From Caballeronia jiangsuensis (GTDB lineage Bacteria; Pseudomonadota; Gammaproteobacteria; Burkholderiales; Burkholderiaceae), in the NCBI GenBank assembly GCA_000648925.1, contig JFHF01000071.1, forward strand, positions 1 to 33,863: a stretch of 33,863 bases of DNA. Direction: 5' to 3'. Made by a program: the position numbers and the translations under genes. The first letter of the stretch is position 1, and each line of letters opens with the position of its first letter. Positions 15,893 to 25,735 of the stretch are shown one piece after another. The notes below the pieces were generated by a model. That model saw nothing but the letters and a program-made list of their open reading frames with translations. It had not been told where the DNA came from and searched no databases.

Positions 15893-18442
15893 TCACACCG
15901 GCAGGCGAATCTGCGCGGCGTCCTTGCCGATAAGCGATGACGCCGTCAGCATCTGCTTGCATTGATGCGCGAGCAGCTTGAGGTCGTGAAGCGCATCGGC
16001 GGACAGCGATTGTGCGCGCTCGGCATCGACGACCATCTTGTCCAGATCGCGCCGCAGCTCCTTGAGCGCGTCCGCCTGCGCGGGCGGCGCATCGGGCTTC
16101 GGTGCGGCAGGCAGCTCGCCCACGGCGTCGGCGAGGTTCTCGCGCACGACGCCGAAGGTGCGCTGCACCGGTTCGAACGGCTGGCCGCCTGCTTCGTTGA
16201 GCGACTGCAAAAGCGGCGCGGCAGCGGTGATCTGCGAGGCGAGCACATGGCTTTGCACGAGCAGATCGTTCAATTCGGCGACGTATCTCTGTTGAGCCTT
16301 CGGTTCGAGCATCATGCGCTGGAACGCCTGCGCGAGATTGGCGAAAGCGATATGCACGTTCTTGCGCGCGAGCCGGTAACGGAAATCGCGGTCGAGCGCG
16401 GTCGCGGCGACCGTCGCCGCAGCGGACGCGCCCTTGCTCGCCGTCGCCGCCGTGCTCTCCCCGATACTCACCGACGACAAGCGCTGCGCCGTCGCGCTCG
16501 CGGCTTTCATCGCCGAATCAGCGACCACGGCTGGATCGAGCGGCGGCGTGGTGGCGTTCGGCTCGTTGGCGGCGGCGGTTGTGACGGCCACCGTTTGCGC
16601 GGGCGCCTCGACAACCGATGACGACGCTACCGCGCCCGCATTGGCATCGGCGAACACCGCGCGATCGACGGGCGTTTCCACCGCCGACGAAGAAGCGGCG
16701 CGCGCCTTCTCTGCCGGCGTGGCCGGCTTCGCTCGCCACCACCAGCTTGCTTCCAGATAATTGCGCGTCGCGGCGAGCAGATCCTTCACGAGCTTGCCCA
16801 TCAAGCGGTATTCCCAATAAGGGAAAAGATGGCTCGCCGCGATGGCGATCGCGCAGCCGACGACGGTATCGATCGCGCGCTCGCCGATGAGCCGCAAGCT
16901 GCCGGGCGCGAGCAGGTGGAACATCAGCAGCACATACGACGACGTGAACACGACGCTCGCCGCGTAGTTGAAGAGCAGGAGGCTATAGCTCATGACCATC
17001 GACGCGAACATCACGACGAGCAGGATATGCGGCTCCTTCACGAACAGAATCAGCGCGATGGTCACCGCGCAGCCGATCGCCGTGCCGATGATCCGCTGCG
17101 TGTTGCGCTGCTTCGTGAGCGAGTAGCCCGGCTTCAGGATGATGACGGTGGTCATCACGATCCAGTACGCGTTCGTGAGCGGCAGCAGCCGTCCGAGCCA
17201 GAAGCCGATGCCCACCGCGATCGTCACGCGCAGCGCGTGTCGGAAGCTCGGCGAGGACATCGTGAGATTCGAAAATATCTGCATGAATGGCACGCGCCGG
17301 CTCGATATGAACCGCGAGAGCGCGTGATCGATCTGCACTTCGGTTTCGATCGCGCTCGCGCCGTCGCGCGTGCGGCGGCGCATCTTGTCGATGAGGCGCG
17401 TCGCGCTCCAGAGCCGCCTGAACACCGCCGCCGCCGCCGTATACGCTTCCGGATTCTTCTCCGGCAGACCGTGCTTGCGCATCAGTTCGAGTTCGTATTC
17501 GATCGCGCGCAATTCGGCCTTCATGCTGATCTGCCGGCCGGCCGGATTGTTCTGCAGCACCGCGAGGCCGATTTCTTCGAGATCCGCGCTCGCCTTGCGC
17601 ATCAGGTCGCGATAGAAAATCAGCACGTCGGAACCCGCAAAGGTCTTTCTGACGAGCGGATAGTCCGTATGCGCGCCGACGAAGAACTCGTGCAGATCCA
17701 CCACGTTGATGAACAGATTGAAGAGCCGTGCGCGCCGCGCGTCGAGCTTGCCGCTCTTCACTTTCGGCAGGTTGCGCAGCACGATGTCGCGCGCCGCTTC
17801 CTGCCGCTCGACGGCCGCGATCTGCTTCTCGATGAGAATGCGGTAGCACTCGTCGAGATCGGCGTCGCCGTCATAAAACTCGGCGCGCGCGAGCAGATAC
17901 TCCGCGCAACTGAAAATGCTTTCGGCGAGCGCCTGCTGCTCGATGCGATACACGAGCAGGCGGGACACGAGCGTCGCCCAGTAGGTGTACCAGAGGCCGC
18001 CCAGAAGAATCCACGAAGCATTGATGAGCGCCTGCATCGGCGTGAAATGCTCTTCGAGCGTGACGACCATCATGAAGAGCGTGGCGAAGCTGATCTGCGG
18101 CCAGCGATTGCCGTACACGACGATCAGCGACAGCACGAAAGCCAGCGGCACGATGGTCAGCCAGAGCGCGATCGGATGCGCGGTCGCGATACCCGTCGCG
18201 AGCGCCGCGAGAAAGCCGATCGACGTGCAGGCGAGCATCTCGTTGTGCTTGTGCCTGAGCGGGCCGGGCATATCGACGACGCACGCGCCGAGCGCGCCGG
18301 TCGCGATCGTGAAACCGAGCTCGCGATTGTGAAAGACGATGAGCATCAGGACGGCGGGCAGCGACACGCCCAAAGCGATGCGCAAGCCGCCGAAGAAATA
18401 CTGGCTGTAAATGAACTTCCTGATTTCGAACGAATAGCGCAT
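15893..18442 (-). CDS. FUSC-family inner-membrane protein (YccS/YhfK-like)
   Basis: This encodes an 849-residue member of the fusaric-acid-resistance-like (FUSC/YccS) family, inner-membrane proteins thought to export aromatic acids or related compounds. An N-terminal TM bundle (~15-165, six hydrophobic segments) is followed by a cytoplasmic helical region (~170-390; MKAELRAIEYELELMRKHGL). A second TM bundle lies at ~405-545 (VTIAVGIGFWLGRLLPLTNAYWIVM cluster, then the FUSC motif KPGYSLTKQRNTQRIIGTA). The C-terminal cytoplasmic part is split by an Ala/Ser/Thr/Val-rich low-complexity stretch at ~571-684 and resumes at RDFRYRLARKN. Typical family members are ~700-730 residues, so the insert accounts for the excess. 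It stands alone, with no adjacent AaeA-like adaptor. The substrate cannot be told. Confidence 0.87.
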   Translation of the reverse strand: MRYSFEIRKFIYSQYFFGGLRIALGVSLPAVLMLIVFHNRELGFTIATGALGACVVDMPGPLRHKHNEMLACTSIGFLAALATGIATAHPIALWLTIVPLAFVLSLIVVYGNRWPQISFATLFMMVVTLEEHFTPMQALINASWILLGGLWYTYWATLVSRLLVYRIEQQALAESIFSCAEYLLARAEFYDGDADLDECYRILIEKQIAAVERQEAARDIVLRNLPKVKSGKLDARRARLFNLFINVVDLHEFFVGAHTDYPLVRKTFAGSDVLIFYRDLMRKASADLEEIGLAVLQNNPAGRQISMKAELRAIEYELELMRKHGLPEKNPEAYTAAAAVFRRLWSATRLIDKMRRRTRDGASAIETEVQIDHALSRFISSRRVPFMQIFSNLTMSSPSFRHALRVTIAVGIGFWLGRLLPLTNAYWIVMTTVIILKPGYSLTKQRNTQRIIGTAIGCAVTIALILFVKEPHILLVVMFASMVMSYSLLLFNYAASVVFTSSYVLLMFHLLAPGSLRLIGERAIDTVVGCAIAIAASHLFPYWEYRLMGKLVKDLLAATRNYLEASWWWRAKPATPAEKARAASSSAVETPVDRAVFADANAGAVASSSVVEAPAQTVAVTTAAANEPNATTPPLDPAVVADSAMKAASATAQRLSSVSIGESTAATASKGASAAATVAATALDRDFRYRLARKNVHIAFANLAQAFQRMMLEPKAQQRYVAELNDLLVQSHVLASQITAAAPLLQSLNEAGGQPFEPVQRTFGVVRENLADAVGELPAAPKPDAPPAQADALKELRRDLDKMVVDAERAQSLSADALHDLKLLAHQCKQMLTASSLIGKDAAQIRLPV

Positions 18443-18478
18443 CGACTTCCTGTTTTGACGCTCGTTGATGTTCTGGGG

Positions 18479-18497
18479 ACGAGTCGAGAAACGAGTC
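18479..18497. promoter_or_regulatory. Tandem ACGAGTC repeat upstream of the FUSC gene
   Basis: ACGAGTC occurs at 18479-18485 and again at 18491-18497, a period of 12 bp (about one helical turn), 37-55 bp upstream of the FUSC start in the FUSC/recC divergent region. This spacing suits a dimeric or response-regulator-type activator. On the recC side, a weak -10-like TATGCT lies at 18566-18571. Confidence 0.25.
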
Positions 18498-18635
18498 TAA
18501 CCCAACTCTCCCGGGCTTCGGACCTCGGCCATTCGGCCAGGTTCTCGTCGCCGCGCCCGCTTTGCTATGCTGGCGCCTGGACTTACAAAGCTTTTCAAAT
18601 CCCGCCATTCCAGGCCGCATAGCAACGGCGCTTCC

Positions 18636-21600
18636 ATGCTCGAACTCTTTTATTCGAATCGTCACGAGACGCTCGCCGCTGCGCTTTTCGAGGACCTCGA
18701 CGCGTTCGCGATGCGCGAGAGCGATCCCTTCGCACGCGAAGCCGTCATCGTGCCGAGCGCGGCCGTGCGGCGGCGGCTCGAACTCGACATGGCCGAGCGC
18801 TTCGGCATCTGCGCGAACGTCGATTTTTGCTATCTCGCGCAGTGGCTCTGGGCGCAGATCGGGCGCGTGCTGCCCGTGGCCGTGCACTCGCCGTTCGCGC
18901 CGGACCGGCTTGCGTGGCGTTGCTACCGGCTGTTCGAAGATCCGTCGATCGGCGATTCGGCGCGGCTATCGACATATCTCGACGCCGCCGACGATTCGAT
19001 GCGCTACGAGCTCGCGCGGCGCATCGCGACGGTCTTCGATCACTATCTGACATATCGGCCCGAGTGGCTCACGCACTGGCAGGCGGGCGGCTCGATTCTC
19101 GCGGGCAGCGGCGCCGATACCGAAGCGCGCGGCCCGCGTCTCGCGGGCGCGAACGATATCCAGCGCGAAGACGAGCGCTGGCAGGCGGCGCTGTGGCGCG
19201 CGCTGCTCGCGGACCTCGCACACGATGCGAACGGCGCCGAAAAAGATCCGACGCCGCCCGCGTACCGTTTTCTCGCCGATGCGTCCGGCCTCGATCTCGA
19301 TGCCGTGATGCATGCGCAATGGCCGCGCCGCATCAGCGTATTCGCCTTGCCGACGATGCCGCCGCTGCATATCGCGTTGTTGCGCGAGCTGTCGCGCTGG
19401 ATCGACGTGCGCGTCTATGCGCAGAATCCTTGCCGCGAGTTCTGGTACGACATCGTGAGCGAGGCGCGCGTCGAGCAACTCGAACTGAAGGGCGAAGCCG
19501 ATTATCAGGAAGTCGGTCATCCGCTGCTCGCGGAATGGGGCCGACAGACGCAGGCGCAACTGCACATGCTGCACGAGCTGACCGAAAGCGCGGCGTCGAG
19601 CGAGCGCCAACTCTTCGAGGACAATCCCGCGCCGACGTGGCTCGCGCGCGTGCAGAACGGCATCCTCGCGCTCGATGAAGAAAGCGTCGAGCCGCAGCCC
19701 GAAACGATCGTCGGGAACGGCATCGAAGTGCATGTCTGTCATAGCCTGTCGCGCCAGCTCGAAGTGCTGCACGACCGTCTGCTCGACTGGTTCGACGAGA
19801 TCGAAGGACTGGAGCCGTCGGATGTGCTCGTCGCGTTTCCGGACCTCGCGGTGGCGGGGCCGCTCATCGACGGTATCTTCGGCACCGCGCCCGCGGGCGC
19901 GAGCAACGAGCGGCGGCGCATTCCGTATCGCATCACGGGCCTGCCGCCATCGCAGGCGAATCCGGTCGCACGCGCGCTCATCGACTGGCTCGCGCTCACC
20001 GAGCGCAGCGTCGGCGCGCCCGAACTCGTCGAATGGCTGCGCGTGGATGCGATCGCGGCGCGCTACGGCATCGACGCCATCGCGCTCGAAACCGCGCAGG
20101 CGTGGCTCGCCGCGGCAGGCGCGCGTCGCGGATTGCGGCCCGACGAAGTCACCGCCGCCGACGTGCCCGCCGCGCGCCACACGTTCGCCGACGCCCTCAC
20201 GCGCCTTTATCTCGGTTACGCGCTGCCGGGCGGCGGCGCGCCTGTCGACGAATGGCTGCCTATCGAAGGCGCGAACGGTTCTGATGCCGAGTTGCTCGGC
20301 CGTCTGACGCGCTTCGTCGACGATATCGGCGCGTTCGCCGAGCGCATCGCCACGTCGCGCACCGCGCGTGCGTGGGGCGATCTGCTGCTCGACGCGCTCG
20401 AACGTTTCTTCGACGCGGGCGTCGCGTTCACCGACGCCATCGGCGACGTGCGCCGCGCGATCGATTCGCTCGTCGTCGCGATGGACGAAGGCGCGGGCGA
20501 AACCGACGTATCGGCTGCGGTGATCCGCACCGCGCTCACCGATACGCTCGACGATCCCGCGCGCGGCGGGGTGCCGTGGGGCGGCGTCACGTTCTCGTCG
20601 CTGACGAGCCTGCGCGGGTTGCCTTATCGCGTGGTGTGCCTGCTCGGCATGGACGACGGCATGCTGCCGAGCCTCACGCGCGCCGACGAGTTCGATCTGA
20701 TGGCGCGTTTCGGCAAGCTCGGCGACCGCCAGCGCCGCGACGACGAGCGCAACCTGTTCCTCGATCTCATGCTCGCCGCGCGCGACCGGTTCATGATCGC
20801 GTACACGGGGCGCAGTATCCGCGACAACGCGGTGCTGCCGCCCGCCGCGCTCATCGACGAACTGCTCGACTATCTCGCGCAGTCCGTCGCGGGCAAACAT
20901 GCCGCGCCCGACGAACTCGCAGCGGCGCGCGCGCGTTTCGTGTTCGAGCATCCGTTGCAGCCGTATGCGCCGGACTATTTTCACGCGGACGGCCGGCTCT
21001 TCACCTACGAGCCCGAGCGCGCCGAACTCGCTCGCGCGCTGGAATCCGGCAAGTCGCAGTCCGTCGCGCGTTTTTTTTCCGCGCCATTGCCGCCGGAGGA
21101 GGACGTTCAGACCGTCGCGTTCGACGACTTCGTGCGCTTCTGGCGCCATCCCGCGCGCGCGCTGTTGCGTGACCGCCTCGGCATCGCGCTCGTCGATGCC
21201 GAAGCCGAACTCGACGAAACCGAGCCGTTCGAACTCGGCTTCGCGGGCCGCGATGCGCTCGCCGCACGCGTGCTGCCCGCGCTGCTCGAAGCCGCCGACG
21301 ACGGCGAGCGCGCCGCACGCGAACGCGCGAGACGCGTCGCGCGTGCGAGTCCGGAAATGCCGGGCGGCGCGACGGGCGGCGTGTGGCAGGCGCGCGAGCT
21401 TCACGCGCTCGGGCAACTGGCCGAACGCGTGCGCGCTTCGACATCGGCGGGTGTCGAGCGCCTGCCGTTCTCGCTCGATCTCAAGCCGCGCTGGCCCGAC
21501 ACCGCGGGCATCGCGCTCTTCGGCGCTTATGACGACGCACTCATCGACGTTCGTCCGATAACGCTCGTCGGCACGCTCAACGCGCTGACGCCGCAAGGTC

Positions 21601-22034
21601 AGGTTATCTATCGCTACGATGCGCCGCGTGCGCGCGATTATCTGTCCGCGTGGCTCGCGCATCTCGCGTATTGCGCGGCGCTGCCCGATGGCCCGCGCCG
21701 CACGATCTGGCATGGGCGCGGGTCGCAATCGGCGGATTTCGAACTGACGCCCGTCGCCGATCCGCTTGCGCATCTCGCCGCGCTGGCGTCGCTCTATCGC
21801 GCGGGACGACGCATGCCGCTGCGGTTCTTTCCGAAGAGCGCATGGCTCAAGGTGAAAGAGGGCGACGCGAAAGCACAGGCCGCGTGGGAATCCGAACGCA
21901 CGCGCGCCGAATCCGACGATCCGGTGTTTCGCATCGCGTTTCGCGGCGCGGACCTCGCGCTCGACGATGCCTTCGCCGCGCTCGCGCGCATCGTGTTCGA
22001 GCCGCTCGTACAGCATCTGCGGAGCGGCGCATGA
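18636..22034 (+). CDS. recC: RecBCD enzyme subunit RecC
   Basis: This encodes the 1132-residue RecC subunit (E. coli 1122), the scaffold of the RecBCD helicase/nuclease that splits the strands and reads Chi in double-strand break repair. The N-terminus MLELFYSNRHETLAAAL and the segments ERFGICANVDF and FDHYLTYRPEWLTHW align with the E. coli protein. Like other RecC proteins it keeps helicase-like folds without a working Walker A motif. The segment GGVTFSSLTSLRGLPYRVVCL marks the degenerate second helicase half. The frame is open back to 18567. The ATG at 18636 is chosen because homology begins exactly there. Its stop overlaps the recB start by ATGA, so the three genes form one translation-coupled operon in the order recC-recB-recD. 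Confidence 0.96.
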   Translation: MLELFYSNRHETLAAALFEDLDAFAMRESDPFAREAVIVPSAAVRRRLELDMAERFGICANVDFCYLAQWLWAQIGRVLPVAVHSPFAPDRLAWRCYRLFEDPSIGDSARLSTYLDAADDSMRYELARRIATVFDHYLTYRPEWLTHWQAGGSILAGSGADTEARGPRLAGANDIQREDERWQAALWRALLADLAHDANGAEKDPTPPAYRFLADASGLDLDAVMHAQWPRRISVFALPTMPPLHIALLRELSRWIDVRVYAQNPCREFWYDIVSEARVEQLELKGEADYQEVGHPLLAEWGRQTQAQLHMLHELTESAASSERQLFEDNPAPTWLARVQNGILALDEESVEPQPETIVGNGIEVHVCHSLSRQLEVLHDRLLDWFDEIEGLEPSDVLVAFPDLAVAGPLIDGIFGTAPAGASNERRRIPYRITGLPPSQANPVARALIDWLALTERSVGAPELVEWLRVDAIAARYGIDAIALETAQAWLAAAGARRGLRPDEVTAADVPAARHTFADALTRLYLGYALPGGGAPVDEWLPIEGANGSDAELLGRLTRFVDDIGAFAERIATSRTARAWGDLLLDALERFFDAGVAFTDAIGDVRRAIDSLVVAMDEGAGETDVSAAVIRTALTDTLDDPARGGVPWGGVTFSSLTSLRGLPYRVVCLLGMDDGMLPSLTRADEFDLMARFGKLGDRQRRDDERNLFLDLMLAARDRFMIAYTGRSIRDNAVLPPAALIDELLDYLAQSVAGKHAAPDELAAARARFVFEHPLQPYAPDYFHADGRLFTYEPERAELARALESGKSQSVARFFSAPLPPEEDVQTVAFDDFVRFWRHPARALLRDRLGIALVDAEAELDETEPFELGFAGRDALAARVLPALLEAADDGERAARERARRVARASPEMPGGATGGVWQARELHALGQLAERVRASTSAGVERLPFSLDLKPRWPDTAGIALFGAYDDALIDVRPITLVGTLNALTPQGQVIYRYDAPRARDYLSAWLAHLAYCAALPDGPRRTIWHGRGSQSADFELTPVADPLAHLAALASLYRAGRRMPLRFFPKSAWLKVKEGDAKAQAAWESERTRAESDDPVFRIAFRGADLALDDAFAALARIVFEPLVQHLRSGA

Positions 22035-25000
22035 CCAACCTCACGACATTCATGGATGACACCGGCGTGCAGGAACTCGACGTCTTCTCCTGCGCGCTCG
22101 ATGGCGTGAACCAGATCGAGGCTTCCGCCGGCACGGGCAAGACCTGGAACATCTGCGCGCTGTATGTGCGCCTGCTGCTCGAGAAGCGCCTGTCCGTCGA
22201 GCAGATTCTCGTCGTGACTTTCACGAAGGCGGCGACCGCCGAGTTGCACGAGCGCATCCGCTCGCGGCTCGCGGGCGTCGCGCATGCGATCGAAAACGGC
22301 GATGCGGCCGGCGATCCGTTCATCGAGCAGCTCTTCGAAACGACGCTCGCCGAGATCGACGCGGACGAGGCCGCGAAGCGCTTGCGCATCGCCGTGTCCA
22401 CGTTCGATCAGGCCGCGATCCACACGATTCACGCGTTCTGCCAGCGCGCGCTGCAGGAAGCGCCGTTCGCCGCCGCGATGCCGTTCGCGTTCGAGATGGA
22501 AGCCGACGACAGCGCGCTGCGTTTCGAGCTCGCAGCGGATTTCTGGCGCGAGCGCGTGGAGCCGGTCGCGGCGCGCACGCCGTCGTTCGCGTCGTGGCTC
22601 GTCGCGAAGGGCGCGGGGCCGGCATCGCTCGATGCGCAGCTCGCCCGGCGTCTGAAAAAGCCGCTCGCGGCGCTGCGCTTCGGCGATACGAATGCCGCCG
22701 AAGCGGCCGACATGCAGGCGTTGTTCGACCAAGCCTGCGCGTTGTGGAACGCCGAACGCGACGGCATCGCGAAGCTGCTCTTCGACGCCGAAGCCATCCT
22801 CAACAAGACGACGCACAAGCGCACGATCCTCGACGCGGCCATCGACGCGTGGGCCGACTATTTCGCCAATGCCGACTGTCACGCGCCGCCGCCGAAGGAA
22901 GCGCTCAAGCTCACCGCGACCGCGCTCGCGAAGGGCACCAAAGGCAAGAACACGCCGCCCGCACACGCGTTTTTCGATCAGGCCGATGCGCTCGCCGCGT
23001 CCGCCGCCGCAGCCGAGGCGTCGCAGCGCGCGATGTGGCTCGACATCGTGCGCGAGTGGCTCGATCACGCGCCCGCGGAACTCGCCGCGAGAAAGCGCGC
23101 GCGCCGCGTCGTCTCGTTCGACGATCTGCTGTCGAACCTGCATCACGCGCTCGTCAAACACGCGTGGCTCGCCGAGGCATTGCGCGCGCGCTATCCGGCG
23201 GCGCTCATCGACGAATTCCAGGACACCGATCCGCTGCAATACGAGATCTTCAGCCGCGTGTTCGCGCCGCACGGGCCGCTTTTTCTCGTCGGCGATCCGA
23301 AGCAGGCGATCTACAGCTTTCGCGCCGCCGACCTGCACACGTATCTCGCGGCGCGCGACGGCGCGAGCGCGCGCTATACGCTCGCGGTCAATCAGCGCTC
23401 GACGCCGCAGATCATCGAGGCGTGCAATCGCGTGTTCGAAGCGAATCCGGCGGCGTTCATTCTCGATGGTCTCGACTATCAGCCGGTGCGCGCCGGCACG
23501 CGCAAACGCGGGCCGTTCGTCGATGGCACGCCGGCCGCGGCCTATGCCGATATCGCCGATTTCTGCGTGTGGATGCTGCCGCACGGCGAATCGGCGCTCC
23601 TGAAAACCACCGCGCAGCGCGACGCCGCCGAAGCCTGCGCCGCCGAGATCGCGCGGCTCTTGCGCGGTGCGCAGCGCGGCGAGGTGACCATCGGCCGCGC
23701 GCCGCTTTCGGCGGGCGATATCGCCGTGCTCGTGCAGACGCATCGGCAGGGCAGTCTAGTGAAGCGCGTGCTCGCGGCGTGGGGCATCGGCAGCGTCGAG
23801 CTTGCGCAGGCGTCGGTGTTCGGCTCGCCCGACGCCGAGCAGATCGAGCGCGTGCTCGCCGCCATCGACACGCCGGGCGACTTGCGCCGTCTGCGCGCGG
23901 CGCTCGCAACCGACTGGTTCGGCCTCGACGCCGCCGCGCTCTGGCGGCTGGAGCACGCGGACGCGGCCGATCCGCACGGCGAGCCGATCGATTCGACGAG
24001 CTGGGTCGAGCGATTCTCGCGTTATCGCACGATCTGGCATGAGCGCGGCTTCGCGGTGATGTGGCGCACGCTCGCCCGCGAATTGTCGATCGCGACGCGT
24101 CTCGTCGCACGGCCCGACGGCGAGCGCAGGCTCACGAACGTGAATCATCTGGCGGAGTTGCTGCAGGCGCGTTCGGCCGAGCAGCCCGGCATCGCGCCGA
24201 CGCTGCGCTGGCTTGCCGCGCAACGCGAGCAGCAGGGTGGCGGCGAGGAAGCGCAATTGCGCCTCGAATCCGATCGCAATCTCGTGCAGATCGTGACCGT
24301 CCACAAGTCGAAGGGACTGGAATACGCGGTCGTGTTCTGTCCGTTCCTGAACGACGGCGCGTCGCGCGAGCGGTCGAAATCGGGCCTGCCCGATGCACGC
24401 GAGTATCACGACGACGCGGGCGAAGCCGTGCTCCATTACGGCATCGAAGGCGATGAAGACGATCACGTGAGCGCGGCGATCGCGCGCGAGCAGGCGGCCG
24501 AGCGCGCGCGCCTCGTCTACGTCGCGTTGACGCGTGCGGTGTTCCGCTGCTATGTCGTGGCGGGTTTCTATGTGTCGAACCGATCGACGAAGGAATCGCG
24601 TCGCAGCGTGCTCAACTGGCTCGTCGCGGGCAGCGGGAAAGACTTCGATGCGTTCTGCGACGAGCCGCCCGAGGAAGCGGATATCGTCGCGGCGTGGAAT
24701 GCGGTCGCGGCGCGCTCGGACGGCGCGATCGGCGTCGCGCCGTTGCCCATCATCGATATGCGCGAGCCGCTCGTCGCGGATGCGGCGAATCAGCACGAGA
24801 TCACGGCGCGCGTGAATCAGCGTATCCTGCGCGATCGCTGGCGCATGGCGAGTTTCAGCTCGCTGATCGCGGCCGGTGCGCGCGACGAGGCGAATCAGGC
24901 GCAGCCCGCCGAAGCGCGTCCCGATCACGACGAACTCGCCGCGCTCGATGACGCCGCACGAATAGCGCCATCCGCGCGCGACGAATTGCAACTCGCGCCC

Positions 25001-25735
25001 GACGACATACTCGCGTTCCCGCGCGGCGCGGCGGCGGGCGAGTGCCTGCATCGCATGTTCGAGCTCGCGGATTTCACCGAGCCGTCCGGCTGGCCCGCTG
25101 CCGTCGAACGCGCGCTGCACGAGCATCCGACGCCCGCGCCGGACGCGCTCGCCCCGCGCCTGCGGCCCATGATGCTGCGTCTGCTCGCCGATACGGTGGC
25201 CGCCGAGATCGCGCCCGCCATGCGGCTTCAGACCATTGAGATGACGCGTCGCATGAACGAACTGGAGTTCCTGTTTCCGGCGCAGACGCTCGATTTCACC
25301 GCGATGCGCCGTCTGCTCGCCGCGCACGGATTCCCCGACGTCGCCCTCGAAAGCGGCGCGTTGCGCGGGTTTATCAAGGGATTCATCGACATGATCGTCG
25401 AGCATGAAGGCCGTTACTGGATCATCGACTGGAAATCGAATCATCTGGGCGATGCCGTTTCCGACTACGCCGCCGCGCCGCTCGCCGTGGCGATGGCGGA
25501 ACATGCATATCACCTTCAGGCGCTCATCTACGTGGTGGCGCTGCATCGTTATCTGCGCGCGCGCCTGGCGGACTATGCGTACGACAAGCATATCGGCGGA
25601 TATCTGTATCTGTTCGTGCGCGGCGTTCGTCCCGACTGGCGGGATGGCGAATCCGCGAGCGGCGTGCATCGCGGACGGCCATCGCTGGAACTGGTCGAGG
25701 CGCTCGATCGATTGATGTCGGGAGGCGTCGCATGA
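22031..25735 (+). CDS. recB: RecBCD enzyme subunit RecB (helicase/nuclease)
   Basis: This encodes a 1234-residue RecB (E. coli 1180), the 3'-5' helicase and sole nuclease of RecBCD. The UvrD-type motor has Walker A EASAGTGKT (Lys37), Walker B LIDEFQDTD, FLVGDPKQAIYSFR, VTVHKSKGLEYAVVF and LVYVALTRA. The C-terminal nuclease domain keeps all key residues: His1007 in GECLHRMFE, Asp1120 in GFIDMIVEHEG, Asp1133 and Lys1135 in IIDWKSN, with the same Asp-Asp spacing as E. coli (13). The enzyme therefore looks fully active. The start is fixed by the ATGA overlap with recC. An equivalent ATGA overlap joins it to recD. Upstream codons in this frame overlap recC and are not part of the gene. Confidence 0.97.
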   Translation: MTNLTTFMDDTGVQELDVFSCALDGVNQIEASAGTGKTWNICALYVRLLLEKRLSVEQILVVTFTKAATAELHERIRSRLAGVAHAIENGDAAGDPFIEQLFETTLAEIDADEAAKRLRIAVSTFDQAAIHTIHAFCQRALQEAPFAAAMPFAFEMEADDSALRFELAADFWRERVEPVAARTPSFASWLVAKGAGPASLDAQLARRLKKPLAALRFGDTNAAEAADMQALFDQACALWNAERDGIAKLLFDAEAILNKTTHKRTILDAAIDAWADYFANADCHAPPPKEALKLTATALAKGTKGKNTPPAHAFFDQADALAASAAAAEASQRAMWLDIVREWLDHAPAELAARKRARRVVSFDDLLSNLHHALVKHAWLAEALRARYPAALIDEFQDTDPLQYEIFSRVFAPHGPLFLVGDPKQAIYSFRAADLHTYLAARDGASARYTLAVNQRSTPQIIEACNRVFEANPAAFILDGLDYQPVRAGTRKRGPFVDGTPAAAYADIADFCVWMLPHGESALLKTTAQRDAAEACAAEIARLLRGAQRGEVTIGRAPLSAGDIAVLVQTHRQGSLVKRVLAAWGIGSVELAQASVFGSPDAEQIERVLAAIDTPGDLRRLRAALATDWFGLDAAALWRLEHADAADPHGEPIDSTSWVERFSRYRTIWHERGFAVMWRTLARELSIATRLVARPDGERRLTNVNHLAELLQARSAEQPGIAPTLRWLAAQREQQGGGEEAQLRLESDRNLVQIVTVHKSKGLEYAVVFCPFLNDGASRERSKSGLPDAREYHDDAGEAVLHYGIEGDEDDHVSAAIAREQAAERARLVYVALTRAVFRCYVVAGFYVSNRSTKESRRSVLNWLVAGSGKDFDAFCDEPPEEADIVAAWNAVAARSDGAIGVAPLPIIDMREPLVADAANQHEITARVNQRILRDRWRMASFSSLIAAGARDEANQAQPAEARPDHDELAALDDAARIAPSARDELQLAPDDILAFPRGAAAGECLHRMFELADFTEPSGWPAAVERALHEHPTPAPDALAPRLRPMMLRLLADTVAAEIAPAMRLQTIEMTRRMNELEFLFPAQTLDFTAMRRLLAAHGFPDVALESGALRGFIKGFIDMIVEHEGRYWIIDWKSNHLGDAVSDYAAAPLAVAMAEHAYHLQALIYVVALHRYLRARLADYAYDKHIGGYLYLFVRGVRPDWRDGESASGVHRGRPSLELVEALDRLMSGGVA

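Noticed and set aside
18966..22016. Minus-strand open frame (1016 codons) opposite recC
   Set aside because: Antisense to recC, whose protein is clearly recognisable. The translation is Arg/Glu/His-rich without motifs.
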